Assembly (NCBI GenBank): GCA_045661205.1
Contig: JAZRFE010000012.1
Location: 1-63,705, forward strand
Length of the DNA: 63,705 bases
Direction of reading: 5' to 3'
DNA from: HGM04593 sp045661205
GTDB lineage: Bacteria; Bacteroidota; Bacteroidia; Bacteroidales; Bacteroidaceae
Position numbers and translations under genes: made by a program. A model generated the notes under the pieces. It was not told the origin of the DNA. It made no database searches and saw nothing but the letters and a program-made list of their open reading frames with translations. Positions 25,208 through 33,889 of the stretch are shown here, piece by piece. The stretch's first letter is position 1, and each line of letters starts with the position of its first letter.

Positions 25208-26635
25208 CTATTTCGAGGGAATAACATATTTTCTATTCTGCATCTTATGCGTCACCACCACCTTAACGCCGAACTTCTCGGCAATGTGCTGAGCAGTGTG
25301 CTCGGCACTGTACACCGAGCGATGCTGCCCGCCCGTACATCCGAAACATATCTGTATATGCTTGAATCCACGCTGTTTGTAGTTATCCACCATCATATCC
25401 ACGATGGAATAGACATTCTCGAGGAACACACCAATCTCGCTCTGCTCATCGAGGAAACGAATCACAGGCTCGTCGAAACCGCAGAGCTTTTTGTAAGGCT
25501 CGTAGCGACCGGGATTGTGAATGGCACGACAGTCGAACACAAAGCCGCCACCGTTACCCGAATAGTCGTCGGGGATGCCACGTCTGTATGAAAAGCTCAT
25601 AACATCGACAGTAAGTTCACTATCATCCTGTCTTTCAAAAAGAGGCATTGCAGCGGCAGCCGTCAGCAACTCCATCAACAACGGGAACTCCTCTTTCACC
25701 TCTCCTACAAGTGCCGTAAGCTGCTGCAACGCAGCAGGAATGCTCTCGACAAAAGCCTTTTTGCGTTCGAGCAGTCCGCGGAAACCATATGCACCAAGAT
25801 TCTGCAATAGACGGAAAATGCGGAAGTAAAGTAAATTACGCATGAACGGCTCTCTCTCCACCGCGCGGTAGCGTTTGAGCGACTCAATGTAAGCATCAAT
25901 CATCTTATCTACAACCTCGGGCGTATATTTTGCACGTGCCTGCCCCACAAACGAAGCGACGTCGTAGTAAATGGGGCCGCGACGTCCACCCTGAAAATCG
26001 ATGAAATAGGGTTTGTCATCGTGCCACATCACGTTGCGCGACTGAAAATCGCGGAACATAAAAGTGTTCTCATCATCCTGTAAGAGAGCCGCCGCAAGAC
26101 GCTCAAACTCATCCTCAAGCAGACGCTCGTTGAACTCTATACCCACAGCCTTCAGGAAACAATATTTAAAATAGTTCAAGTCCCAGAAAATGGAACGACG
26201 GTCGAATGCCGACACCGGATAACAGATGGAGAAGTCGAAATCCTCGGCACCAAGATACTGAATATCTGGCAGCAGAGCCATCACTCGGCAAAGGTCGGAA
26301 CACTGCTCGTCGTTGAAGCTGCCACACTCGCGAGCAGGCTTCAGACGCTCGTACAAGTTAGTATCGCCCAAGTCGTTCTGAACATAGCAAAGCCCGTCGG
26401 ACGAAATAGCCATCACCACAGGAACATCCACTCCCCTGACTGCAAGCTGCGCCGAGAGAGCGAAAAAAGCACGATTCTCCTCGACTGAAGTACCCACAGT
26501 ACCTATGAGCGAGACATCACCCGCCCTCATGCGATAGTAACTTCTATTGGAGCCGTCGCCGGTGAGTTTCACCACCTCTTCGGCAGCGAGCGACGTAGCA
26601 TCGTGAAATAATTTCTTGAGAGTATTTATCATCAT
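25208..26635 (-). CDS. amgK: AmgK-like sugar kinase fused to a RapZ C-terminal domain
   Basis: 475 residues from the ATG at 26635. A start at 26653 is open but lies too close to the likely transcription start (TATCTTCG at 26669-26662). Residues 1 to about 325 are an aminoglycoside-phosphotransferase-fold kinase: DGSNRSYYRM, the catalytic loop RDFQSRNVMW (195-204) and the metal motif IDFQGG (212-217), which match AmgK (MurNAc/GlcNAc anomeric kinase). Residues ~338-475 match the C-terminal half of RapZ: VMSFSYRRGIP, FVFDCRAIHNPG, CFGCTGGQHRSVYSAEH. In E. coli that domain binds GlcN6P and acts in control of GlmS. The RapZ N-terminal P-loop domain is absent. The downstream gene is MurU-like. Confidence 0.88.
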   Translation of the reverse strand: MMINTLKKLFHDATSLAAEEVVKLTGDGSNRSYYRMRAGDVSLIGTVGTSVEENRAFFALSAQLAVRGVDVPVVMAISSDGLCYVQNDLGDTNLYERLKPARECGSFNDEQCSDLCRVMALLPDIQYLGAEDFDFSICYPVSAFDRRSIFWDLNYFKYCFLKAVGIEFNERLLEDEFERLAAALLQDDENTFMFRDFQSRNVMWHDDKPYFIDFQGGRRGPIYYDVASFVGQARAKYTPEVVDKMIDAYIESLKRYRAVEREPFMRNLLYFRIFRLLQNLGAYGFRGLLERKKAFVESIPAALQQLTALVGEVKEEFPLLMELLTAAAAMPLFERQDDSELTVDVMSFSYRRGIPDDYSGNGGGFVFDCRAIHNPGRYEPYKKLCGFDEPVIRFLDEQSEIGVFLENVYSIVDMMVDNYKQRGFKHIQICFGCTGGQHRSVYSAEHTAQHIAEKFGVKVVVTHKMQNRKYVIPSK

Positions 26636-26799
26636 TATCTTTTTCCTAAACATTGAATATGCGAAGATAATGAAATCTCATGTAAAAAAACAGCATTTAA
26701 GAAAATAAAACACTAACAGCTGTCTACCTAACAATTTATTACAGTTCGTAAAGTTTTGTTTTTGTTTATGGTGCCTGCAAGCTCGTGCATAATCTTGTT

Positions 26800-27483
26800 T
26801 TATGGCTCGTCATCAAGCGGGTCATAATCAAAGTTAGCTTTTTTATAATACTCCTTGGCCTTCTGTTTGTCAATGGAAATGCCGAACTTTTCCCAGCCTT
26901 CACGGTAAATATCGCCGAGTTCCATATATATATCCTCGTCATAATAGGCAACCACTCCGCTTTCAATGCGTTTCAGTTCTGCCATCAGCCTATTGTAGTT
27001 CTGCTCTTCTGTATTAAGATTTGTGTACCCTAACATACCATAGACCTTGAAGTATTCTTCGTAGGGCAATTCCATATAAACATCACAGAAGTTGTTGAAC
27101 ACACGCTGCTCAAAATCAGCATCCCACTCAAAAAGCGGGATATCAGTCAGCAAGGTACGTTCAATGCTAATCTCCTCGTTTGTCTCCTCGTCAAAGAACG
27201 GCTCAACCACAGTGCGGTAACTTACATACATTGCAGCAAGCACCATGGCGTCGCAGGTGAGGCTGTTGGCAGCCAAGAGCCACTCCTTGTCCTCGGACTT
27301 CATAAGTTTAAGAGATTCGTTTAAATAGAACCCGGAAGCTTCTTCTCTGTTTTCCAATATCTTTTTCATATATTGAAAAGCCTCTTCGTTGCCATTTCTT
27401 GTCTCTTCGAGCAATGTTTTTAAACATTGCTCTATTGTATTCAGCTCTTCGGCCTGCAGCAACTGTTCGTAAATCTCTTTCAT
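26800..27483 (-). CDS. Protein of unknown function, tandem paralogue 2
   Basis: 227 residues from the ATG at 27483, chosen because MKEIYEQ aligns with the start MKRIYDS of the neighbouring paralogue; the frame is open to 27546. The protein is soluble, acidic and helical, with no signal peptide. The C-terminal 35 residues (GDIYREGWEKFGISIDKQKAKEYYKKA, shown in part) resemble a Sel1/TPR-like repeat. It shares the blocks ISIERTLLTDIPLF, DADFEQRVFNNFCDVYMELPY and NYNRLMAELKRIES with the gene at 27534-28214. I do not recognise the family. It is the last gene of the serC operon. Confidence 0.7.
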   Translation of the reverse strand: MKEIYEQLLQAEELNTIEQCLKTLLEETRNGNEEAFQYMKKILENREEASGFYLNESLKLMKSEDKEWLLAANSLTCDAMVLAAMYVSYRTVVEPFFDEETNEEISIERTLLTDIPLFEWDADFEQRVFNNFCDVYMELPYEEYFKVYGMLGYTNLNTEEQNYNRLMAELKRIESGVVAYYDEDIYMELGDIYREGWEKFGISIDKQKAKEYYKKANFDYDPLDDEP

Positions 27484-27533
27484 AGTATAATATTTTCGTA
27501 ACGATTCAGAATTTTGTACCATAGAAAAATTAA

Positions 27534-28214
27534 TTATTCGCCACAAGCAAACAAATTAGACTCTCCTGCCCTATCGTAAAAGGCCTTTGCTTTCGCCGAG
27601 TCGATGGAAATACCAAACTCCTCCCAGCCGTTACTGTAAATATAGCCAAGTTCCTCACATATATCCTCGTCGTAGGGGGTGATGCTGTTGTCGGCTGTTA
27701 TGCGTTTTTCCTCGGCCATCAATCTGTTGTAAGCCCAGCGAGAGGTATCAAGCTCGGTATATGCAAACATATACAAAATTCTTTTGTAAAGGATGTAAGG
27801 CAGTTCCATATACACATCTCCGAAAGCCTCGCAAACACGCTGCTCAAAATTCGCATCTCTTTTGAAAACAGGGACATCAACCCACTCAGAGCGTTCAATA
27901 GTTATCTGTTCGCCTGTATCCTCATCGACAAAATGTTCAGTATAATGGCGATTGCTTTTATACATTGCAGCAAGGATGATACTATCGCACACTAAGCTGT
28001 CGGCATCGATGAGCCACACACTGTCCTCGGGTTTCAACAGCGTCAAACACTTCTCGACCCAATACCCAAGCATGGCATCGGTACCCTCCAATATCATTTT
28101 CATATATTGCAGTGCCTCACTGCTGTCCTTGCGTGTCTCTTCGAGCAGGTGCACAAAATATTTATCTTTTTCGCCGTAATTGGCATGCAGCCATGAATCG
28201 TAAATCCTTTTCAT
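27534..28214 (-). CDS. Protein of unknown function, tandem paralogue 1
   Basis: The 226-residue soluble, acidic, mostly helical protein starts MKRIYDSWLHANYG and lies 3 nt after yigZ. It shares with the next gene the blocks ITIERSEWVDVPVF, DANFEQRVCEAFGDVYMELPY, YNRLMAEEKRI, PYDEDICEELGYIY and EFGISIDSAKAKAFYDRA, the last of which resembles a Sel1-like helical repeat. The pair is a tandem duplication that has since diverged. No function can be assigned. Position at the distal end of a serine-biosynthesis operon may be incidental. Confidence 0.7.
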   Translation of the reverse strand: MKRIYDSWLHANYGEKDKYFVHLLEETRKDSSEALQYMKMILEGTDAMLGYWVEKCLTLLKPEDSVWLIDADSLVCDSIILAAMYKSNRHYTEHFVDEDTGEQITIERSEWVDVPVFKRDANFEQRVCEAFGDVYMELPYILYKRILYMFAYTELDTSRWAYNRLMAEEKRITADNSITPYDEDICEELGYIYSNGWEEFGISIDSAKAKAFYDRAGESNLFACGE

Positions 28215-28217
28215 GAC

Positions 28218-28841
28218 TCATTCTTCGTCTATAATGCGCAGGTCGTTGCGACTGTCAATGACCAACTTTTCGTAACGGTCTCGCAGACGGGGCATGCGCG
28301 AGAGGCGTATGGATAGCCTCACAACACATTCGTTATCGAATATCTGTTCCACAATGCGAGGGTTCTCCTCTTTCACTATGCGCAGAACGTCGTTGAGCAG
28401 GGGGTAAGAAAATTTCAATAGAATTTCGCCGTTGATAGTCTTCTCGACATGCTCTGTGGCGTCGAGAGCCTCGGCTGCTGCTGCCTTGTAGGCAACGATA
28501 AGGCCACTGGTGCCCAATTTTATGCCGCCAAAATAGCGGACAACAATCACTAGTACGTTTGTAAGCTCGCGACTGTCAATCTGCCCAAGAATAGGCTTTC
28601 CGGCTGTGCCCGAAGGCTCGCCGTTGTCGTTGGCGCGGAAAAGTTCGCGTCGCTCACCCAGACGATAGGCGTAGCACACGTGACGCGCGTCGTAATATTT
28701 TTTCTGGTAGGCCTCGACCTCGCGTTTGACGTCGTCGAGTGTCTGCACAGGAATGGCAAAAGCGAGGAATTTACTCCTTTTTTCGGAGTAAATTCCTTCG
28801 CCTGCCACGTCTATGGTTTTATATATATCCTCTTCCAACAT
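28218..28841 (-). CDS. YigZ/IMPACT (UPF0029) family protein
   Basis: The 207-residue protein has the UPF0029 N-terminal domain (GIYSEKRSKFLAFAIPVQTLDDVKREV, KYYDARHVCYAYRLG, RANDNGEPSGTAGKPILGQI, VVRYFGGIKLGTSGL) and a C-terminal EF-G domain V-like part (~140-207). Bacterial YigZ is cytosolic and its biochemical role is unsettled; eukaryotic IMPACT modulates translation stress signalling. It is 18 nt downstream of the DUF1015 gene in the serC operon. Confidence 0.9.
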   Translation of the reverse strand: MLEEDIYKTIDVAGEGIYSEKRSKFLAFAIPVQTLDDVKREVEAYQKKYYDARHVCYAYRLGERRELFRANDNGEPSGTAGKPILGQIDSRELTNVLVIVVRYFGGIKLGTSGLIVAYKAAAAEALDATEHVEKTINGEILLKFSYPLLNDVLRIVKEENPRIVEQIFDNECVVRLSIRLSRMPRLRDRYEKLVIDSRNDLRIIDEE

Positions 28842-28859
28842 TGGGCGTCGGATGTAATT

Positions 28860-30107
28860 TTAATAGAGTTCGTGAATAACGAGTCCCGAGCGCAGTTTAG
28901 GCTCGAACCATGTTGTCTTGGGAGGCATGATATTGCCCGAGTCGGCAATGTCCATAAGCTGCTTCATCGATACGGGATAGAGGGCAAGTGCCATCTTCAT
29001 CTCACCGCTGTCTACACGACGTTTAAGCTCGCCGAGGCCGCGAATACCACCAACAAAGTCTACACGTTTATCCGAACGCAAGTCCTTGATTCCCAAAATC
29101 TCGTCGAGGATGAGGTTAGACGAAATTGTTACGTCGAGAACGCCGATGGGGTCGTTGTCGTCGTATGTTCCCTCTTTGGCTGTCAGCGCATACCACTGTC
29201 CGTCGAGGTACATCGAGAACTCGTGCAAGCAAGCAGGCTTGTAGATATCAGCACCCTTAAGGGTAACATCGAAATTCTTTGCCACTGCTGCGAGGAACTC
29301 CTCGGAGGAAAGGCCGTTGAGGTCTTTTACCACGCGGTTGTAGTCGATGATTGTAAGCTCGCTCTCGGGGAAGCACACTGCCATAAAGTAGTTGTACTCC
29401 TCGTCGCCACGGTGGTTGGGGTTCTGCTCGGCTTTCTCTTTGCCCACGAGTGCTGCCGCAGCCGAACGGTGGTGACCGTCGGCAATGTAAAGGGCGGGCA
29501 TCTTGGCAAATTCTGCTGTAACCACTGCGATATCCTCGTCGTTGTCGATTACCCAGAACTGATGACCGAAACCGTCGAGCGCAGCTACAAACGAATATTC
29601 AGGCTTGTTAGCTATATATTTCGCCATCAAAGCCTTGAGTGTATCATTGTCGGGATAAGCAAGGAACACAGGCTCTATGTTTGCGTTGTTCACGCGAACA
29701 TGCTTCATGCGATCCTCCTCTTTGTCGCGACGTGTAAGTTCGTGCTTCTTGATAGTGCCATTCATGTAATCGTTCACGTATGTGCAAACAACAAGGCCGT
29801 ACTGTGTCTTTCCGTTCATAGTCTGAGCATAGATGTAATACTGCTCTTTGTTGTCCTGAACGAGCCAGCCGTTATTCTTGAACTTTGCAAAGTTCTCGGC
29901 AGCCTTGGCGTAAACCTCGGGCGCATGTTCGTCGGTACCTACGGGAAAGTCAATCTCGGGACGTATAATGTGATACAACGATTTCTCATTGTCACCTGCC
30001 TCGGCGCGTGCCTCGTCGCTGTTGAGCACGTCGTAGGGGCGGCTCTGAATATCCTCGACAATGGCTTTGGGAGGTCTTATTCCTTTAAAAGGTTTTATGA
30101 TTGCCAT
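28860..30107 (-). CDS. DUF1015 family protein
   Basis: The 415-residue cytosolic protein starts MAIIKPFKGIRPPKAIV, the typical beginning of DUF1015. Other family blocks are RPYDVLNSDEAR, LYHIIRPEIDFP, DDEYNYFMAV-like EYNYFMAVCFPESELTIIDYNRVV, and the His-containing LYIADGHHRSAAAA, which looks like a nucleotide or metal site. Its function is unknown. It sits 12 nt downstream of serA in a serC-serA-DUF1015 order, which suggests a link to serine or one-carbon metabolism. That link is inferred from gene order only. Confidence 0.88.
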   Translation of the reverse strand: MAIIKPFKGIRPPKAIVEDIQSRPYDVLNSDEARAEAGDNEKSLYHIIRPEIDFPVGTDEHAPEVYAKAAENFAKFKNNGWLVQDNKEQYYIYAQTMNGKTQYGLVVCTYVNDYMNGTIKKHELTRRDKEEDRMKHVRVNNANIEPVFLAYPDNDTLKALMAKYIANKPEYSFVAALDGFGHQFWVIDNDEDIAVVTAEFAKMPALYIADGHHRSAAAALVGKEKAEQNPNHRGDEEYNYFMAVCFPESELTIIDYNRVVKDLNGLSSEEFLAAVAKNFDVTLKGADIYKPACLHEFSMYLDGQWYALTAKEGTYDDNDPIGVLDVTISSNLILDEILGIKDLRSDKRVDFVGGIRGLGELKRRVDSGEMKMALALYPVSMKQLMDIADSGNIMPPKTTWFEPKLRSGLVIHELY

Positions 30108-30119
30108 AGTCCTGAAATT

Positions 30120-31040
30120 TTATTTGTTCAAACGGAATCTTTCGCAACCCTCCTCGAAGTAAGCAACAATCTGCTTGGCAGCTGCAATACCTGCGTTGAT
30201 GTTTGCCTCGGCTGTCTGCGCACCCATCTTTTTGGGTGTTGCAAAGTAACGGCCTTCAAACTTGGCAAACTCCTCGGCAGCAACGGGAGCGATGTCTGTT
30301 GCATATTTGAAGTCGGAACGCTCGTTCATCACCTCGATAAGCTCAGGCTCGTTGATAACCTCTTTGCGGGCTGTGTTCACGAGGAACGCGGGCTTGGGCA
30401 TCTGCATGAGCAGCTCCTTGTTGATTGACTGTTTAGTCTCGGCTGTTGCGGGGAGATGCAAAGAAACCACGTCGGATGTAGCGTAGAGCTGTGCAGGTGT
30501 CTCGCACCAGATGCATCCTGCCTCTTCGACAGACTCTTTTGTTACAAACGCGTCGTAAACGGCTACGTTCATGCCGAAACCTTTGGCGATGCGTGCAACG
30601 TTGCGACCTACGTTACCGAACGCATGGATACCGATGGTGCGACCTTTGAGCTCGCAACCTGCGGCACCGCTGAACATGCCACGTGCCATGAATACCAACA
30701 TACCGAATACTAGTTCGGCAACAGCATTGGCATTCTGTCCGGGGGTGTTCATTACGCACACGTTGTTTGCAGTTGCAGCATTGAGGTCTACATTGTCGTA
30801 GCCCGCACCTGCACGAACAACAATCTTCAGGTTCTTTGCTGCTGCAAGAACCTCGGCATCGACAATGTCGCTACGGATGATGATTGCATCAACGTCGGCA
30901 ACAGCGTCGAGCAACTGCTGTTTGGATGTATATTTTTCGAGCAGCACAAGTTCGTAACCTGCTGCGTCGGTAACTTCGCGTATTCCTTTAATTGCAACGG
31001 GAGCAAAAGGTTTTTCCGTTGCTACCAATATCTTTTTCAT
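30120..31040 (-). CDS. serA: D-3-phosphoglycerate dehydrogenase, short form
   Basis: The 306-residue enzyme belongs to the D-isomer-specific 2-hydroxyacid dehydrogenases: NAD-binding IGIHAFGNVGRNVARIAKGFG, the substrate block RAGAGYDNVDL, LHLPATAETKQSI and NTARKEVINE. It lacks the C-terminal ACT domain, so it should not be feedback-inhibited by serine in the E. coli manner. The usual catalytic His near the C-terminus is not obvious: the region reads DIAPVAAEEFAKFEGRYFATPKKMGAQT. It oxidises 3-phosphoglycerate to 3-phosphohydroxypyruvate, the substrate of SerC encoded 18 nt upstream. Confidence 0.9.
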   Translation of the reverse strand: MKKILVATEKPFAPVAIKGIREVTDAAGYELVLLEKYTSKQQLLDAVADVDAIIIRSDIVDAEVLAAAKNLKIVVRAGAGYDNVDLNAATANNVCVMNTPGQNANAVAELVFGMLVFMARGMFSGAAGCELKGRTIGIHAFGNVGRNVARIAKGFGMNVAVYDAFVTKESVEEAGCIWCETPAQLYATSDVVSLHLPATAETKQSINKELLMQMPKPAFLVNTARKEVINEPELIEVMNERSDFKYATDIAPVAAEEFAKFEGRYFATPKKMGAQTAEANINAGIAAAKQIVAYFEEGCERFRLNK

Positions 31041-31058
31041 AATTTGCTTTCCTTTTTA

Positions 31059-32126
31059 TTAATGATTTCTCTCGAACTCCTTCATGCAATCAACAAGTGC
31101 CTGCACAGCCTCCAGAGGAAGTGCATTGTAACAAGATGCACGGAAACCACCGATAGAACGGTGACCTTTGATACCAACCATACCTTTTGATGTTGCGAAT
31201 GCCATGAATTCGGCCTCGAGGTCTTTGTACTCGTCGGCCATCACAAAGTCGATGTTCATGTAAGAACGGTCCTCAATATCGGCTGTACCCTTGAAGAACT
31301 TGTTACGATCGATCTCGCCATATAACAGCTCGGCACGAGCCGCTGCACGACGCTGCATTTCGGGCACACCACCCTGCTCCTTAATCCAGCGGAGTGTACA
31401 CATCGCCGAGTAGATGGGCAATACGGGAGGAGTGTTGAACATTGAACCGTTCTCGATGTGTACGCGATAGTCGAGCATTGTGGGGATGGTACGTGACACC
31501 TTTCCAAGAGCGTCGTTCTTTACAATCACGAATGATACACCCGAGGGGGCGAGGTTCTTCTGCGCACCACCATAGATACAAGCATATTTGCTCACATCGA
31601 CAGGGCGTGAGAAGATGTCCGATGACATGTCGGCAATCAGAGGTACGGGTGAGTCGATATCACGACGAATCTCGGTACCGTAGATTGTGTTGTTTGTAGT
31701 GATGTGGAAATAGTCCGCATCGGTGGGAATCTCGTAGTTCTTGGGAACATAGCAATAGTTTCTATCCTTTGACGATGCTATCTCCACAGCCTCACCGAAG
31801 AGTTTGGCCTCTTTCATAGCCTTGTTAGCCCATGTACCTGTGTTCAGGTAAACAGCCTTCTTCTCCATGAAGTTGAAAGGAATCATACAGAACTCGAGGC
31901 TTGCACCACCACCGAGGAAAATCACTGAATAACCTTCGGGAATGTCGAGCAACTCTTTGAAAAGAGCCTCAGCCTCGGGAATTACAGGCTGAAAATCCTT
32001 TGAACGATGGCTGATTTCCAATATAGAGAGTCCGATTCCGTTAAAATCTTTTACCGCTTGAGCAGTCTGCTCGATAACCTGAGCGGGCAATATCGAGGGA
32101 CCTGCATTAAAATTATACTTTTTCAT
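31059..32126 (-). CDS. serC: Phosphoserine aminotransferase
   Basis: The 355-residue class V aminotransferase starts KKYNFNAGPSILP, typical of SerC. It contains FLGGGASLEFCMIPFN, the PLP-binding lysine in YGGAQKNLAPSG (about residue 190) and HRSIGGFRASCYNALP near the C-terminus. It converts 3-phosphohydroxypyruvate and glutamate to phosphoserine and can serve in pyridoxal phosphate synthesis. It is the first gene of a six-gene minus-strand operon with a consensus promoter at 32189-32219. Confidence 0.95.
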   Translation of the reverse strand: MKKYNFNAGPSILPAQVIEQTAQAVKDFNGIGLSILEISHRSKDFQPVIPEAEALFKELLDIPEGYSVIFLGGGASLEFCMIPFNFMEKKAVYLNTGTWANKAMKEAKLFGEAVEIASSKDRNYCYVPKNYEIPTDADYFHITTNNTIYGTEIRRDIDSPVPLIADMSSDIFSRPVDVSKYACIYGGAQKNLAPSGVSFVIVKNDALGKVSRTIPTMLDYRVHIENGSMFNTPPVLPIYSAMCTLRWIKEQGGVPEMQRRAAARAELLYGEIDRNKFFKGTADIEDRSYMNIDFVMADEYKDLEAEFMAFATSKGMVGIKGHRSIGGFRASCYNALPLEAVQALVDCMKEFERNH

Positions 32127-32188
32127 ATTATATATTTATTAACAAATATGTTTAAACTTATTAAAATTCTTTTTCAAATATAAGGTCG

Positions 32189-32219
32189 CAAAGGTATCTA
32201 TTCTTTTTGAAAAAACAAA
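32189..32219 (-). promoter_or_regulatory. Promoter of the serC operon (TTTG-N19-TACCTTTG)
   Basis: On the minus strand TTTG (32219-32216), a 19-nt spacer and TACCTTTG (32196-32189) match the Bacteroidota consensus exactly. The transcript should start near 32182, leaving a leader of about 55 nt before serC. Confidence 0.8.
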
Positions 32220-32253
32220 TTTTCAAGAAAAATAATACCACTTTTTTATCACA

Positions 32254-33600
32254 TTACGATTTTATCACTTCCATAATGGTCTTCATGCCCTTTATTTTTT
32301 CATTCGCAACGGCTGATAGCAAGCTCTTTACCATACCTCGACGCACTGCCACATAGGAATAACGGTCATAAACAACAATAGTTCCAAGGTCGGCAGGCTT
32401 TGCACCACCCTTTTTCATGAAAAAACCGGCAATGTCGCCACGACTTATCTTGTCGCGTTTGCCTTTACCCACATACACCACCTGCCATGCGGGAGCAACA
32501 GGCATGGGGATTGATTGCGCGAGATTGAAGCGTGGAGTCTCGGGCGAGACATATTCGGGCAACGAACCGCCCTCGATATAAAAGACGTAAACAGCACCCT
32601 CGGCACTCCAGCGCGCTGTACGACCATTGCGATGAATGAAGCTCTCTTCGTTCACAGGACGCTGATAGTGTACCACATGCTTCACATCGGGAATATCAAG
32701 ACCACGCGCAGCAAGGTCGGTGCAGACGAGCACCGTTGCACAGCCGCTTTTGAACTTGTACAAAGCAAGTTCGCGCTGTTTCTGCTCCAAACCGCCATGA
32801 TACACAATAACCGAGATTCCCTTCTTTTTAAGGAAAGAGCCTACCTCGTCGACCATCTCTCTGAAATTGCAGAAGACAATAGCCGACTCGCCTCGCATCA
32901 GACACAGCAACGACGCAAGCGCATCGAGACGCTCTTTCTGAGTAGTGTGAACAAGATAAAAGGCTGTACGCTCCTGAGGTTTTTCCACAGTATCAGTGAA
33001 GTCGAGCTTCGCAAAATCGGGCGACGAGACAAAGCGCGACAGCTCGTCGGAGTCGGTTGCCGAGAGCAGGAAACGGCGCACCGTCGATGGCATCTGCGCG
33101 AGCAGCTGCTCCATCTCCTCTTTGAAACCAAGTTCCAGAGACTTGTCAAACTCGTCGAACACCAGTACGCGAGCATCGGCTACCGTAAATGTGCCACGCA
33201 ACAAGTGGTCGTTCAAGCGACCGGGCGTAGCAATAACAATAGCAGGTACAGCACCCTTGAGCGTAGCAATCTCCTCGTTCACCGAGCGACCACCATGCAA
33301 GCATAGAGCCTGAAAACCTGTTGCCATTGTTTTCCACACATCAGCTACCTGACGCGCAAGTTCGCGTGTGGGCAACACCACGACAGCCTGCACGCCGCGA
33401 GCATCCTCGCGAAGCATCTCGAGCAATGGAAGAAGATAGGCCAGAGTTTTACCGGTACCCGTAGGCGAGAGCACAACCACGTCGCCACCGTTGCGAAAGG
33501 CACCAAGCGTACGCAACTGCATCTCGTTCAACTGTTCCACCCCCACAGCGCCAAGAGACAGGCGTAATCGTGAAGTTATTTCAATATCACTCATATTCAT
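32254..33600 (-). CDS. dbpA: DEAD-box RNA helicase, DbpA-like
   Basis: The 448-residue protein has all helicase motifs: Q-motif region (QLNEMQLRTLGAF), motif I SPTGTGKT, Ia PTRELARQV, II as DEFD (VLVFDEFDKSLE), III SATDSDE, and VI HRNGRTAR. The C-terminal ~70 residues (KISRGDIAGFFMKKGGAKPADLGTIVVYDRYSYVAV) form the DbpA RNA-binding domain, which in E. coli recognises a 23S rRNA hairpin during 50S assembly. Motif II is DEFD, not DEAD, a variation tolerated in this subfamily. A candidate promoter TTTT-N19-TAACTTCG lies about 30 nt upstream. Confidence 0.9.
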   Translation of the reverse strand: MNMSDIEITSRLRLSLGAVGVEQLNEMQLRTLGAFRNGGDVVVLSPTGTGKTLAYLLPLLEMLREDARGVQAVVVLPTRELARQVADVWKTMATGFQALCLHGGRSVNEEIATLKGAVPAIVIATPGRLNDHLLRGTFTVADARVLVFDEFDKSLELGFKEEMEQLLAQMPSTVRRFLLSATDSDELSRFVSSPDFAKLDFTDTVEKPQERTAFYLVHTTQKERLDALASLLCLMRGESAIVFCNFREMVDEVGSFLKKKGISVIVYHGGLEQKQRELALYKFKSGCATVLVCTDLAARGLDIPDVKHVVHYQRPVNEESFIHRNGRTARWSAEGAVYVFYIEGGSLPEYVSPETPRFNLAQSIPMPVAPAWQVVYVGKGKRDKISRGDIAGFFMKKGGAKPADLGTIVVYDRYSYVAVRRGMVKSLLSAVANEKIKGMKTIMEVIKS

Positions 33601-33809
33601 ATACTTTCAAAAAATAAGGCTGCGAAGTTAGCACTTTATGACGAAACAGAAAAATTCCGCAACAAAATAAAAACCACAATGATGACTTTTTCACGCTCAA
33701 GCCAAAAATGTGAAACAACAGACAATACTGACTAAAATTCACCGTCAAAAGCAATTCGCCAAGCAACAATCTGCCAAATTGACACAACATTTAAAAAGAA
33801 ATGATTAAA

Positions 33810-33844
33810 TTTGCCAAAATTTACACAAAAACCATATTGGCAAA
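33810..33844. promoter_or_regulatory. Inverted repeat at the grpE transcription start
   Basis: TTTGCCAA (33810-33817) and TTGGCAAA (33837-33844) form a perfect 8-bp inverted repeat with a 19-nt spacer. The left arm overlaps the -7-like box TAAATTTG (33806-33813), about 80 nt upstream of grpE. It is a plausible operator for grpE-dnaJ-folC; it is not the CIRCE element. Confidence 0.45.
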
Positions 33845-33889
33845 CTATTTGTTGCATATACATAATGTAATAATATATATAAGTATATC

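Noticed and set aside
28680..30428. A 582-codon open frame on the plus strand opposite yigZ, DUF1015 and serA
   Set aside because: It is antisense to three well-supported genes and shows no domain-like pattern; its openness follows from the codon bias of the real strand.
33774..33844. CIRCE heat-shock operator before grpE
   Set aside because: The inverted repeat has neither the TTAGCACTC/GAGTGCTAA arms nor the 9-nt spacer.
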